DNA from: Zancudomyces culisetae
Taxonomy: Eukaryota > Kickxellomycota > Harpellomycetes > Harpellales > Legeriomycetaceae
Length of the DNA stretch: 16,414 nucleotides
Direction of reading: 5' to 3'
Assembly (NCBI GenBank): GCA_001969505.1
Contig: LSSK01000582.1
Coordinates: 1-16,414, forward strand
Below the pieces are notes generated by a model. That model was not told the origin of the DNA, searched no databases, and saw only the letters and a list, made by a program, of their open reading frames with translations. The first letter of the stretch is position 1. Every line of letters begins with the position of its first letter. Of this stretch, positions 1 to 8,972 are shown one piece after another. The position numbers and the translations under genes are program-made.

Positions 1-49
1 AATTTACATGCTAGTGGAAATAGGTTAATCTGACATTAAAGTTGCTTAC

Positions 50-395
50 ATGAAACAGTGAAATAGTGGCTAAATGCGGTACCCTCCGTTCCACAATCGT
101 AAATTCCAACCGCATAGGTGTTTTTGAACTCCAAATCCGAAGGAACCTGTACTATTGCACTGAAATTGCTAGGGTCAATATCAGTGGCAAGAACTCTTTT
201 CTTTTGCAGGTTTTCTGGTGTGGGTCCTTCGTAAAGATTAAGTGTGAGTTTTCCGCTTGATTGTCCGACCCAGGTAATCTTTGCTTGGCTTCCAGGAACC
301 CAAACTGTACTTGCATAAGGGGATGTTACGGATGTAACCGCGAGCACTGAGCGCAATATTGTAAGAGTTAAAACAAAGTACTTTAGATTTCTCAT
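50..395 (-). CDS. Secreted Kre9/Knh1-like (Ser-Thr-rich wall protein family) protein, 5' exon
   Basis: The ATG at 395 opens a frame whose first ~19 residues (MRNLKYFVLTLTILRSVLA) are a good signal peptide. It is followed by a beta-sandwich domain of the yeast cell-wall Kre9/Knh1 N-terminal type: a TSPYASTVWVPGSQAKITWV opening, an LNLYEG strand, a VPSDLEF turn and a final HYFTVS strand. Family members are secreted, often GPI-anchored, fungal wall or surface proteins linked to beta-1,6-glucan. Unspliced, the frame stops at 36 after 119 aa, giving the tail SCKQL. However, a donor-like T|GTAAGC lies at 50/49, exactly where the domain ends and a Ser/Thr-rich tail and anchor signal normally follow. 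I therefore think this is exon 1 and the gene continues past base 1. Family assignment is fairly sure; gene structure is not. The exact cell-wall role is unknown. Confidence 0.72.
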
Positions 396-960
396 TTGTA
401 TTATCTGTCGTTTTTGATATGGTATAGTCTCTAGGCGTTTATGTACTTCAAAGTATCCAAGCGAAGTATTAACAAATACTATTTATCACAAATAAAGAAA
501 GTTCTTGTAAAAAAAATAATAAAAGAAATGATGGGCAGGTAAACGACTACTTTATAAGAAAATAGGTAAACCAGCATACTCCACCTTCAATTAGTGAGTA
601 AAACCCATACTATATGCTCACAGGTTATCATCAGTGTTTATTGCTACTTGTATGTTGCATAAAGTACTTACTGGAACTACAACTCAGCTCTCAAGAAAAA
701 TCAAGCATAATCAATTTTCATTAAACAGTACATTATACTATTAGTTTACTCTCGAATATATACTTGATTACTAGACTTTGTGCTCAAACCACGGGAAAAA
801 GGGCAGAATTAAAATGACCAAAACCCAAATTAATTTGTTAAATAAAACACATATGTATCCTTGTAGGTTTCTTGTCTACTGTTATCGATTTGCTTTGATG
901 GGTTTTAAACTCAGAATCAATAGAAATGTAACTCCGGCTGGGTGCGTTCGAATTGGTGTT
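396..960. other. AT-rich intergenic region
   Basis: This holds the upstream region of the minus-strand secreted-protein gene. No recognisable coding homology, RNA gene or repeat was seen. A plus-strand open frame from 778 to 993 and a minus-strand open stretch over about 830-1015 exist, but neither shows recognisable domains. The 900-960 part is richer in G+C than its surroundings and may be 5' leader of the doubtful gene that follows. Confidence 0.5.
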
Positions 961-1287
961 ATGAGTAATCAGGTACCTCTGAGTAAACCATAATACTTTC
1001 TCAACAATTTTCTATCATATTTCATTGCAGGAAAAATTGAATTGTAGAGCAAGGCCGCTGTGTTATTGCTAACCATCATACCCGCCCTTCTCGTTTCATC
1101 AAATCTTGGGTTTATAGTTTATTATAGCAATTTAATACCTTCTTTTTGTTCCCAAAATGTTTGCTTTTATGAATCAAGTTTATTAAAAAAAGCCTCCCAA
1201 TTCAAATATATTAGATTAAATGAAAAAAATTCAAAAACACTCAATGGTATAGATGTAAACAAAGAAAAAGAAAAGAGAGATGAATGA
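961..1287 (+). CDS. Possible small single-pass membrane protein (two exons), doubtful
   Basis: A possible gene reads ATG at 961 (MSNQ, 12 nt), then an intron 973-1047 beginning GTACCT and ending TTGTAG. A second exon, 1048-1287, continues in frame as SKAAVLLLTIIPALLVSS (a hydrophobic segment) and ends in a Lys/Glu/Asp-rich tail with stop at 1285-1287. That would make a protein of about 83 aa with one N-terminal membrane span. The stop lies 11 nt from the stop of the convergent complex I gene, a plausible compact arrangement. The MSxxSK-plus-membrane-span start recalls small mitochondrial assembly factors such as PET117, but the conserved segment that should follow is absent, so I do not name it. 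An alternative acceptor at 1030 gives only a short tail. The frame could be chance. Confidence 0.2.
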
Positions 1288-1298
1288 AAACACCTATT

Positions 1299-2179
1299 TT
1301 ATAGGTCTTCTTTTGGAATAACACCTTCACTTTGTCCGTGGTATGGGTGAGAAACAAAATTAAACCATGGGAGCACAGCTACAACATAAAACACAATAAA
1401 TAAAACATTTGTTAATTGACTTACTCAACCATAAGTTGATTGATAACAAGATTTGCTGTTTGAACGAATACAAAATTAAAAATAATAGAAAGAGATTAGT
1501 AAATAAAACTTACCAATATTAAAAACGGAGTTTGTAGAGTATCTGGCAGCAACAGATTGCAGATCTGGTGTCAATGTGGTGTACCCTTCCATGGTTTTTC
1601 CTTGAGCCTTCAAATCGTAATATTCTTTACGGAACATTTTTATCTCTCTAACATTTGGCTTGTATCCGAGGAATCTAACTATTGATTTAGATTTGTGTTT
1701 TAAAAAAATAAGTATAAAACATACGGAGAAAAGATGGAATGCAGGAAAAATAACTAAAAAGAGAAAATAAATTTATGGAAAAAAGTAATTGATAGCAAAA
1801 CTTACGGCTTGATTGAGTGTATGCATACAAAAACCCAGCGATCAAACCAAAACCTCCTGCAGCTTTCATGGCTCTATTCAGTGGAGCACCGGCATTTCCA
1901 GTAGGTTGATATCGTTCTATGCAGATTTGAGTAATTTATCATTCTTTAATATGGTAAGATTGTGTTAATAAAGAAACGAACAAGGATGAAAATGAAAAAA
2001 AAGGGAGAAAGTGAGAAGTGGAAATATTTCGACGTACCAAACCAATAGATTGTTGCTGGTCCCAGAGCGGCTAAACCTAGTCCGCCTAGAATATCGGTCG
2101 TTCTAAAGTATTTAATGACTCTTGTGAACCTTGGATCGGTATCAATTACAGGATATGGGGGAACGTGAGATTCGGACAT
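1299..2179 (-). CDS. nuo-20.9: NADH:ubiquinone oxidoreductase (complex I) 21 kDa subunit, fungal type
   Basis: An accessory subunit of mitochondrial complex I (inner membrane, respiratory chain), matching the fungal 20.9/21 kDa family. Exons on the minus strand are 2179-2038, 1916-1806, 1678-1514 and 1378-1299. Introns are 2037-1917 (GTACGT), 1805-1679 (GTAAGT) and 1513-1379 (GTAAGT), all ending in AG, with phases that join without a stop to give 165 aa. The N-terminal family motif YPVIDTDPRFTRVIKYFR is followed by a hydrophobic segment (about residues 29-48), the junction WFERYQP, a second hydrophobic segment (about 64-80, AAGGFGLIAGFLYAY) and the C-terminal domain (RFLGYKPNVREIKMF). The protein ends in the conserved VLPWFNFVSHPYHG block. 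The length is slightly short of the usual ~180-190 aa. The last intron contains a 31-nt exon-like segment that would break the frame if included. The start at 2179 opens the conserved N-terminus directly. Convergent with the doubtful plus-strand gene at 961-1287. Confidence 0.92.
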
Positions 2180-2792
2180 TTTTCTTGTAGTCTCTGCCTA
2201 TATATATTTTCTAGTGTTTAAAGGCACCTAATTAGTATGAGTAATTGGATTCCAGGATGCAGATATTACCAAGGTTAATTGTTTGATTAAAATTACCTTT
2301 GATTTAGACTAATCTCAAATTTACTAAAAGTTGAATTTAAAATAAATACAAATATCGGGATGTTTCAATTTTTCTAGTGTGTTCTATTCTTGTTTGACCC
2401 AAACAGCGTTTTTATTCTGGGGTTAATTCCACACACAACACAATTAGCTAAAAAAAAATAATCAAACAGCAATCTATAACCAGAGATATTTGATAAAAAA
2501 ATATTTTTTTATTTGTAAAAAAAAAAAAAGCTGCTCATTAATGATAATGGCAACAATTTAAAATGTTTGAATAAAATTGGAAAACATTAATGGCAATATA
2601 ACCAAAATATCTATGAGCAAGTGAACTGTAGCACCAGGTGTAAAAGGGTATCACTGTGTATAGATTAGCTAGAACTCTTGTCTGGACGCTTAAACAGTAT
2701 GATTGATAAACAAGTAGTTTCATAGCGGTGGTATTAGCACCAATATTTTATTAAACACAAAAAAATATCACAGTAAAATAGCATAGAAACAA
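2180..2792. other. Intergenic region between complex I subunit and SART3/Prp24-like gene
   Basis: This contains the promoter side of the complex I gene and the 3' side of the SART3-like gene, both on the minus strand. A TATATATAT run lies at 2199-2207, close to the complex I start codon. An A tract at 2517-2530 reads as a T tract on the coding strand. Two copies of the 10-mer TTTTCTAGTG are at 2207-2216 and 2370-2379. A 61-codon minus-strand open frame (2723-2538) has no recognisable features and I regard it as chance. Confidence 0.5.
2747..2752 (-). terminator. Candidate polyadenylation signal of the SART3/Prp24-like gene
   Basis: AATAAA is read on the minus strand about 40 nt downstream of the stop codon at 2793, in an AT-rich 3' flank. 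Position and sequence fit a canonical poly(A) signal. Fungal signals are degenerate, so the real cleavage site is uncertain. Confidence 0.45.
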
Positions 2793-5700
2793 TCAGGGCT
2801 TGGAAGGGCGAGAGGCAACAGATCTTGGAGTCATTAGCATTTTAGGCTTTGGTTTAGGCTTTGGATCGTATCTCGAGTTGGATCTTGAATTGAAGCTTCT
2901 ATTGGAAAAGGAAGTGTACTTTGGTCGGTTGGTATTAGAGCCTGATAGCTCAGAGCTGGTTAAGCTGGCAGTGATGGTAAAATCGTCGATTCTTGACTGG
3001 TTTAGTTTCCTGACAACCTTGATTGCGTCGTTGGAGCTGGTCATGTCAACAAATATCTTTGTTCCTTGGTTATTCCGGTGGATTCTCTTGATCTCTCCAA
3101 TCTAAAAGTTATGTAATGATCACAGTGTTAGAGCAAAAGAAAAAAAAGGAGGGACGGTAATAAAACGAAGGGTAGAAATAGTGGTAAGAATGGTGGTAGA
3201 AATAGAGTAAACTAACCTCAGAGATAATTTCGGTGAATTTCTCGATTTTTGTCGATTTGTTGAAACCAGTAATTCTGACTGTAGTAGATGAATTAATCAG
3301 ATCAAGCTGCTTATTGTTTGATTTAAGGGTCAGCGACCGACCATCAAATTCTACACCACTCAAATTTAAGACTGACAAAATAGCAGCCGAAGAAGAGGAT
3401 GGAAGAGTAAAACTGGCACTTCTACTAAATGGATCATTTGGATCAGGTTTTTCAGGCGACAGGGCTATTTTGTTGTATGTCTCGTTGTTCTTTTCGTCAC
3501 TTTCGATGAGTTTTTGCTTTATAAAATCCTGCAACTTCTGCAGCTCAGTAGAAGGATTAAGATTGGATATTGTGATGATTGTGTTATGTTGGTTGGGATC
3601 AGCCTGCAGTTGTGAATCGGCAGGATTGTTGGCTTGTTTGTTCTCTGCAGAAAACTGAACAACTATTGGAAATCCAGGAATAATTTCGGTGCCGTTTAGT
3701 TCACTGATGACCGCTTCAGATTGCTGATTGTTGTCATCTTGCTCAAACATCATTTTTACATAACAAAATCCTGAACCTGAACTTAATCCTCCTCCGGCCT
3801 TATTCGAGAATTTAACACTGCTGACGGTACCTGTCTTTTCAAACAACTCTTTTATCTGCATCTGTGTTGTTCCTTTCGGCAGGTTACTGACATAGTATGT
3901 TATATATTTCCTTGGCTTGATTTCGCTTGTTTCAAAGGATTCCCGTTTTCGTTTTTTCGACTGCCCAGAATTACCACCCTCTTCCTCACTCGCACCTACA
4001 GCATTCTGTTGCTGTTCCTGTTGTTCTTGTTGATAAAAATAATAGTAATAGTTTACATAGGCATAGTATTTGGACAACTCTGTTCTACAACTTTCGATAG
4101 AAAGATTAGAACAATATATCGAGTTCATATCACCTAAATTGTATTCCAATTGGATCATCGCATCAAAAACTCTACTACAGCTCATTAAAAAGCTATGACT
4201 CGACTCGTTATATTTCTCCACACCTCTTTGTGCAGCCTTTTTGATTGTCATCAGGGCATGCTCAAACACTTTTCGGGTTTCCTCAATAGAAACATAAGTC
4301 TTCATAAACTCAGCACAATTTATCCAATATTCAATGTTATGTTTGTTGATTTTACAACCTGTAGTCCACCAATCCTTTGCTGCCTCGATGTTCTCCAGAA
4401 TTGCCTGCTCTACAAATATAATGTATTTTTCTACCCGAAATTGAGGATCTGGTGTTTTGTAAAACCATTTGCAAATAATCGAATAGCAGGTTTTGCACAA
4501 CTCCCGAAACTCTTCTTGGGTAATTAATTCCTGACTGTACATAAACCTTCCCGCCGTCAACCTTGACACCAAAAACTGCGCCATTTCATCCACTGAATGT
4601 ATCAAAATCCTGTTATCCACCACATATTCAAAATATCTAACTCCCTCCTCGACTGTATCCACATTCAAAAACTTGTATATCAAATACAACCCTCTTAACT
4701 CTCCACTCAGTGGAACAAACAAACAACTCCGTTTATGAGCTTTATAAACCATCAAATCCTCTTCTGTTACTCCGTTTTTGTTCATAATTCCTAAATAAAA
4801 TACCCAGAATTTTGGATTACTACCAAAATGTACAATCATTCGCTCACACAAATTGGTGATTTCCATAAAGCTCTCTTTCCCACCCTCTTTTTCAAGATAT
4901 TCTACATACTTGTGAAACGTTGATAACCGTTTTTCCATATCATCGCCTCCCAGTTCAAACTCGTACTGATCTCGCTTCAAACACCTTTCTTTGGTGATTG
5001 TTTTCAGCTGGTTTACCTCAACCATTGTTTCTTCATATGTATCCTCCATATACTGAGTTACAAACATCGAATATATGCTAAAGGTTTCTTCAATCTGTTG
5101 GTGTGGTATCTGGATCCGTTCTAGAATCATACTGTGGATTTCCTCGATTTTCCCACCTTCTTGTGTATTCTCTTGGATTTTTCTTTCAATATATTTGTTC
5201 CACAGTTTATGTCCGTCTGTGTAGTTCCTCTCAAACTGATAAAGTATCTGTATCCATTCAGTATCCACCCACTCCTTTCCACATTTTTCATATTTTTGTT
5301 CCATTTTTTCTATCAATTCTTGGTTAATGCTTTCCACAAAGTTCAAATAGTCAAATGCAAGTTGATAATCTACAGGCAATATTAGTGTTTTTTAACTACA
5401 GACTTTGGATATATCACATATGACTCGCATATAATAAATGTCCTTTTGGTACTGCAAAACTATCAAAGAAAATTGCTTTTTTTTTACCTGCAGTATACAT
5501 ATCTATTGCTTGTTTGTATAGTTCAATTATCATGTTTACTTTGTCCTCTTCTGCTTCATTTACAACACTATTACCCTGTTCATCCATAATCCATTCCCGC
5601 CACATTTCTATTTTCGTTTTTAATTATGTTTGTTTTCTACCTTTTAAATATGCAGTCTCTATTCAATAACCATATATAAAATATCTACCTGGAGATAACG

Positions 5701-5999
5701 CCAAATTTTCCTTCATATAATTTCGAATCTTCCTAACCTCTTCGAAGTTGCCCCTCCCTCTAAGCTCTCGTATCACTTCATTGTACACCTCAAAGTTGAA
5801 AGGATCTTTTTCGATCTATGTTTGTGATTTAAGTAAAAAGTTAGTCTACACATATTTCAACTTTTTGTTTTGTTTTTTTTAAAACAAAAAAGAAGAATTG
5901 AGGAAGGGTAAATCATGTTTTAAGGGTTACCTTTTCTTTCCACTGACTACCTACATGTTCTCCATCTTTCCCTTTATTGTCATTCGTCGAAGCCTCCAT
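2793..5999 (-). CDS. PRP24: SART3/Prp24-like U4/U6 snRNP recycling factor (HAT repeats + RRMs)
   Basis: Proteins of this family bind U6 snRNA and promote U4/U6 reannealing after splicing, in the nucleus. Exons (minus strand) are 5999-5931, 5815-5689, 5607-5488, 5369-3217 and 3101-2793. Introns of 115, 81, 118 and 115 nt start GTAACC, GTAGAT, GTAAAA and GTTAGT and end in AG. All phases agree, giving about 925 aa against ~960 for human SART3. Residues about 24-560 are HAT (half-a-TPR) helices, for example VYNEVIRELRGRGNFEEVRK joined across the intron to LALSPEMWREWIMDEQ. A Tyr/Gln-rich linker follows, then a basic KKRKR probable nuclear-localisation signal. Three RRM-like domains begin near residues 593 (YYVSNLPKG), 699 (ITISNLNP) and 798 (VRITGFNKS); the last is completed by exon 5 (GTKIFVDM). 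The end is a Lys-Pro repeat and MLMTPRSV, with no LSm-binding tail visible. The ATG at 5999 is the first in frame, but the frame is open 56 codons further upstream, so the N-terminus is uncertain. Confidence 0.88.
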
Positions 6000-6459
6000 T
6001 CTTTTATATCGCTTTTTAGCTTCTAGCACAAAGTTTATGTATTTATTTATTTCTTGTACAAAAGACTCATAAAGTTGTACCAGTCGTATACTCTTATAAT
6101 TGCAGTTAACTCTTTTGGGGTCTTTTCCTTTTGAATTGCCTCTATTTCTTGCTAGTACAATACACCACTAGGCAATTTAATTTTCGCGATATTTGCTGTA
6201 CAAGAATCAAAACATTGTTAATTAAATATAAGCAAAAAAGCAGAAAAAAACTCCTCAGCATAAAAATTTGCTACTAATCAAAGCTACGCAACATTTCATT
6301 TGCATTTTAGCTAAAACACAGCGTAAATTAACAATTCGCAGCTGGGAATAATGACATTGAATGCATTAAACTTGACTGCTAGCAAGTTTATTTAAAGATA
6401 CCAAATACACCAAGCTAGAAGAATACGGTCAACTATACAAAGGCTACTATGACCTAATT
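6000..6459. other. Intergenic region between TAD1 and the SART3/Prp24-like gene
   Basis: This is the upstream region of the SART3-like gene and the 3' flank of TAD1 (both minus). The minus strand is open in frame with SART3-like exon 1 from 6167 to 6000. It would encode an amphipathic, helix-like segment containing LYESFVQEINKYINFVLEAK. A second, overlapping frame also looks protein-like but contains a TAG. No other feature was recognised. Confidence 0.45.
6387..6392 (-). terminator. Candidate polyadenylation signal of TAD1
   Basis: AATAAA is read on the minus strand about 68 nt beyond the TAD1 stop codon at 6460. The position is appropriate for a poly(A) signal. There is no independent evidence of cleavage here. 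Confidence 0.4.
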
Positions 6460-8423
6460 CTACTCTATTATAAAATCATCTAGACCGCCTGGTTTGCTAA
6501 CCCAAGACTTGAAAACTGATTCTTTTAAGGACCGTTTAGCGTTTTGGTACTGCGTAGACTTGCTCTTTAGTTGTTTATAGGTTTGCTTAAAAGATATCGA
6601 GTGTCCCTCCCCAAGTGAAGTATCAGGATGTGTGTTGGCATTGGTATTTTTCGCACTAATTGCTCTAAGTGTCTCATATTTGCTCATCAAATATACAATT
6701 CTTTTGCAGAGCTCGAGCTTACACAGCTTGGATCTGTGCTTTTCCAACGTTATACAATCGTCAGATGGGGGTTGAGACTGTTTTTTCTTAGCAGCGCTTA
6801 TTCCTGGAGAACCTTGAAGCCTCCCCTTTACAGTCACTTCTAGAATTCCATTTTGTACAAAATTCTTGCTATACCCGTCACCACTACCATTACCGCTTTG
6901 TGTATTCTGGGTTTTTTCAAACCGATACCAATTAATACTCCCATCTGCTGCAATCAATTTTGCCTCAGGATGTTTGGTTTTAATGCTACCCTGGCTATGG
7001 GAAAACTCCAAGTCCGCAGAACAAACCTCCACTTCATTAATTTTAAACGGCAATTCTACCAGTCCCTTATCCAGGTTCTTAATTCTCTGGTTAAAGGCTC
7101 TGTATGAATCCTTCAGATATGAAGTGCTATCTCCAATCACTATACTTGAAAAATAAATTGGTTCTATTATTGATGAAAGTATGGAGTTTTGAATTCCTGT
7201 GACATTCCACATTGCTATTTTGTCACTACAAGACATGGACAAAGTACTATCAGCATCAGCTCGGCCTGGCTTTGTTCGTAACGTCGAAAGAATATTAAAA
7301 TTGCTTCTACCTCTAACCAAAATCTGGTTATTGTATACACATTTATTTTCGTCTACAGAATCGTTCGGACTGCTGCAGATATCTCTGCTCTTTTTGGGTG
7401 GACGTTTATCTGTATGTTTTTCTTCTTGTTCGCAGCCCCTTTTAAGACTTGATGATGTAGGTTTATCACCACTGACATCCAGGAAAGTGCTGCGATTTAC
7501 ATTGTTGAGCTGGTCAAGCAGTTGGTTCGTTGATGCGTCTCCACATGGACATTGGCTCACATAAAGGTGAAATTTGATGTCCCTTGTTTTTAGCCTACTA
7601 AATCCATTACCCTCCCCCCTTTTTGTATCCGGTGAATCGTGCATATTAGTTTGGTTGTCTTTGATATTCATGAATATACTATCATTTTGATCTTCTTGAG
7701 ATAGAAAGAGTTCAATTTGGTTAACTAGGTATCTATTATAATTTTTTGCACAAAATATTCACGAATTAGCACAAAAAGTAGTACTATCAAACAAAAGTAA
7801 GTAATAATGAATATTTGTAGACACATTGTGTGTGTGATACGTAAATATTTAACAAAATCTTGTCGTATCCCACCCAAAGTAAAAACAGCAAAGGCTACTT
7901 ACAGATTAAAGGCTCTTTTAGAAATGACCTCTGCGTGAGAGTCAAACAACAAATCACCATATTTACTAAGCTCTTTCTCGCCCAAACACTTTGTTCCAGT
8001 TCTGCTCTATCCCCAACCCCAAGCCAATTAAATATTTATTTAGTAAATCTTATTAACTCTTTAGAAGTGTAAATAATAAATTATAAATTTATACGGAATC
8101 TCACATTACCCTAAAGCAACACATTCGTATTTGGTTTGATCACGATTCTATTTTATATTTTGGTTAATTTGCTTGTCTCGTCATTTCTCGTCATTTGATG
8201 AGGTATGTGGTGAAATGTACAGATCTTTGTGGCATATCTAGCTCATAAACAATTTCTTAGATAAAGAAAAGGAAAATGTGGTAATTTTCTCACTTACATT
8301 TTCCTCCTTGACAATCCCAGCCAACACTGTCCATTCTACCATTTTGAGGTTTTTTATGACGGGTTTCCCCTTTTTGGGGAGTTTTTCATATTTTTCCAGA
8401 ACACACTTTGCAATTCCTGACAT
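6460..8423 (-). CDS. TAD1: tRNA-specific adenosine deaminase 1 (A37 of tRNA-Ala)
   Basis: TAD1/ADAT1 converts adenosine 37 of tRNA-Ala to inosine with a Zn-dependent deaminase domain. The start at 8423 gives the family N-terminus ([18 protein letters not shown], then WTVLAGIV). Model A has exons 8423-8294, 8048-8018, 8001-7903 and 7732-6460 (510 aa). It restores the conserved strand as LIGLG joined to TGTKCLGE, but needs a 16-nt GT...AG intron at 8017-8002. Model B has exons 8423-8298, 8006-7903 and 7732-6460 (500 aa). It uses the stronger GTAAGT donor but loses that strand. Both are in frame. Catalytic residues (model A numbering) are the DSHAEV motif with His76 and Glu78, Cys150 in QCPCGDAS, and a Cys near 255 in SMSCSDK. 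The family blocks [12 protein letters not shown] and KPGRADA are also present. A hydrophilic insert (about 155-235) separates the two Cys motifs. The last intron is 7902-7733 (GTAAGT...AATAG). Identity is sure; the 5' exon structure is not. Confidence 0.9.
8002..8017 (-). other. Candidate 16-nt GT-AG micro-intron in TAD1
   Basis: The minus strand reads GTTGGGGATAGAGCAG between codons TTG GG and A ACT. Removing it gives a continuous [13 protein letters not shown], which fits the conserved deaminase strand (family pattern V-V-S-L-G-T-G-T-K-C). Left in, it shifts the frame. At 16 nt it is far shorter than the other introns here (75-245 nt). It could instead be the end of a longer intron, or an insertion or assembly error. 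Confidence 0.35.
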
Positions 8424-8972
8424 TTGAATGTACCTAGTACCGTCTGTTCTTATTCTTTCTTGAGTATTCTAATCGGGAAAAAACAGAGACAATATTACAC
8501 TACACTTTTTTAGTTGGTTTGAAAGTTGAAGTAACACTCAAATTGAAGTAAAATTCGAATGATAGATCCACCAATAGAAAAATACGTTCATAGCATTTCT
8601 GGGTAAAAGTAGACCATCATTATATCTGACTCCTTTAATAACAAATATCCGCTAGAAAAAGACAATTTTGACACAATAATACACGAAATTATAACTATAC
8701 ACAAATATAAAGAGTCGTATAATCTACAAAGTTATATTATTTGAGCTTAAGGTGCTCATTTCAAGAGCACTATCTTCTGATATTCAACTAGGCCAAGTAC
8801 AAAGAGCTGTTTGATAAATTATGAATTAATGAAAAATATTTCTCTACCAATGTAAATGAGCATCAACCAACAATATACGCTGTGTTTTTCGATCAATCGG
8901 CTTCAACTACATGATACGATGTATCCCTCCTACTCAGCCAAACTGCTATTCCCAAAAATATCCAACAATACG
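8424..8972. other. Intergenic region: TAD1 upstream region and ankyrin-gene 3' flank
   Basis: No gene was recognised. It holds a small perfect inverted repeat at 8752-8770 and otherwise AT-rich unique sequence. No canonical AATAAA is present on the minus strand downstream of the ankyrin gene in this stretch. Confidence 0.5.
8752..8770. repeat. Short inverted repeat (6-bp stem, 7-nt loop)
   Basis: GTGCTC and GAGCAC flank a 7-nt spacer, with an extra GAGC just upstream. It lies about 200 nt beyond the ankyrin-gene stop and could be a 3' UTR hairpin or chance. Confidence 0.3.

Noticed and set aside
940-965. GCGTTCGAATTGG resembling a tRNA B box
   Set aside because: The flanking bases do not form a T-arm stem, and no acceptor, D or anticodon stem could be built around it.
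961-1287. Naming the small membrane protein PET117
   Set aside because: Only the MSxxSK start and membrane span are similar. The conserved charged segment that follows the span in PET117 was not found in any frame.
2538-2723. 61-codon minus-strand open frame beyond the SART3-like 3' end
   Set aside because: Tyr/Cys-rich with no signal peptide or known motif, and it lies beyond a candidate poly(A) signal. Best explained as chance.
3109-5379. Treating the 756-codon frame as a complete protein
   Set aside because: It begins at a TTG within an intron and ends in intron read-through after ISE(V). Splice sites at 5370 and 3216 join it to flanking exons that carry matching HAT and RRM sequence.
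6148-6170. A second ultra-short GT...AG segment (14 nt) upstream of the SART3-like gene
   Set aside because: Splicing it would link two overlapping open frames, but no homology supports the joined product, unlike the TAD1 case.
8011-8022. TTGGGGTTGGGG as a telomere-type repeat
   Set aside because: Only two units, inside a coding gene. Not an array.
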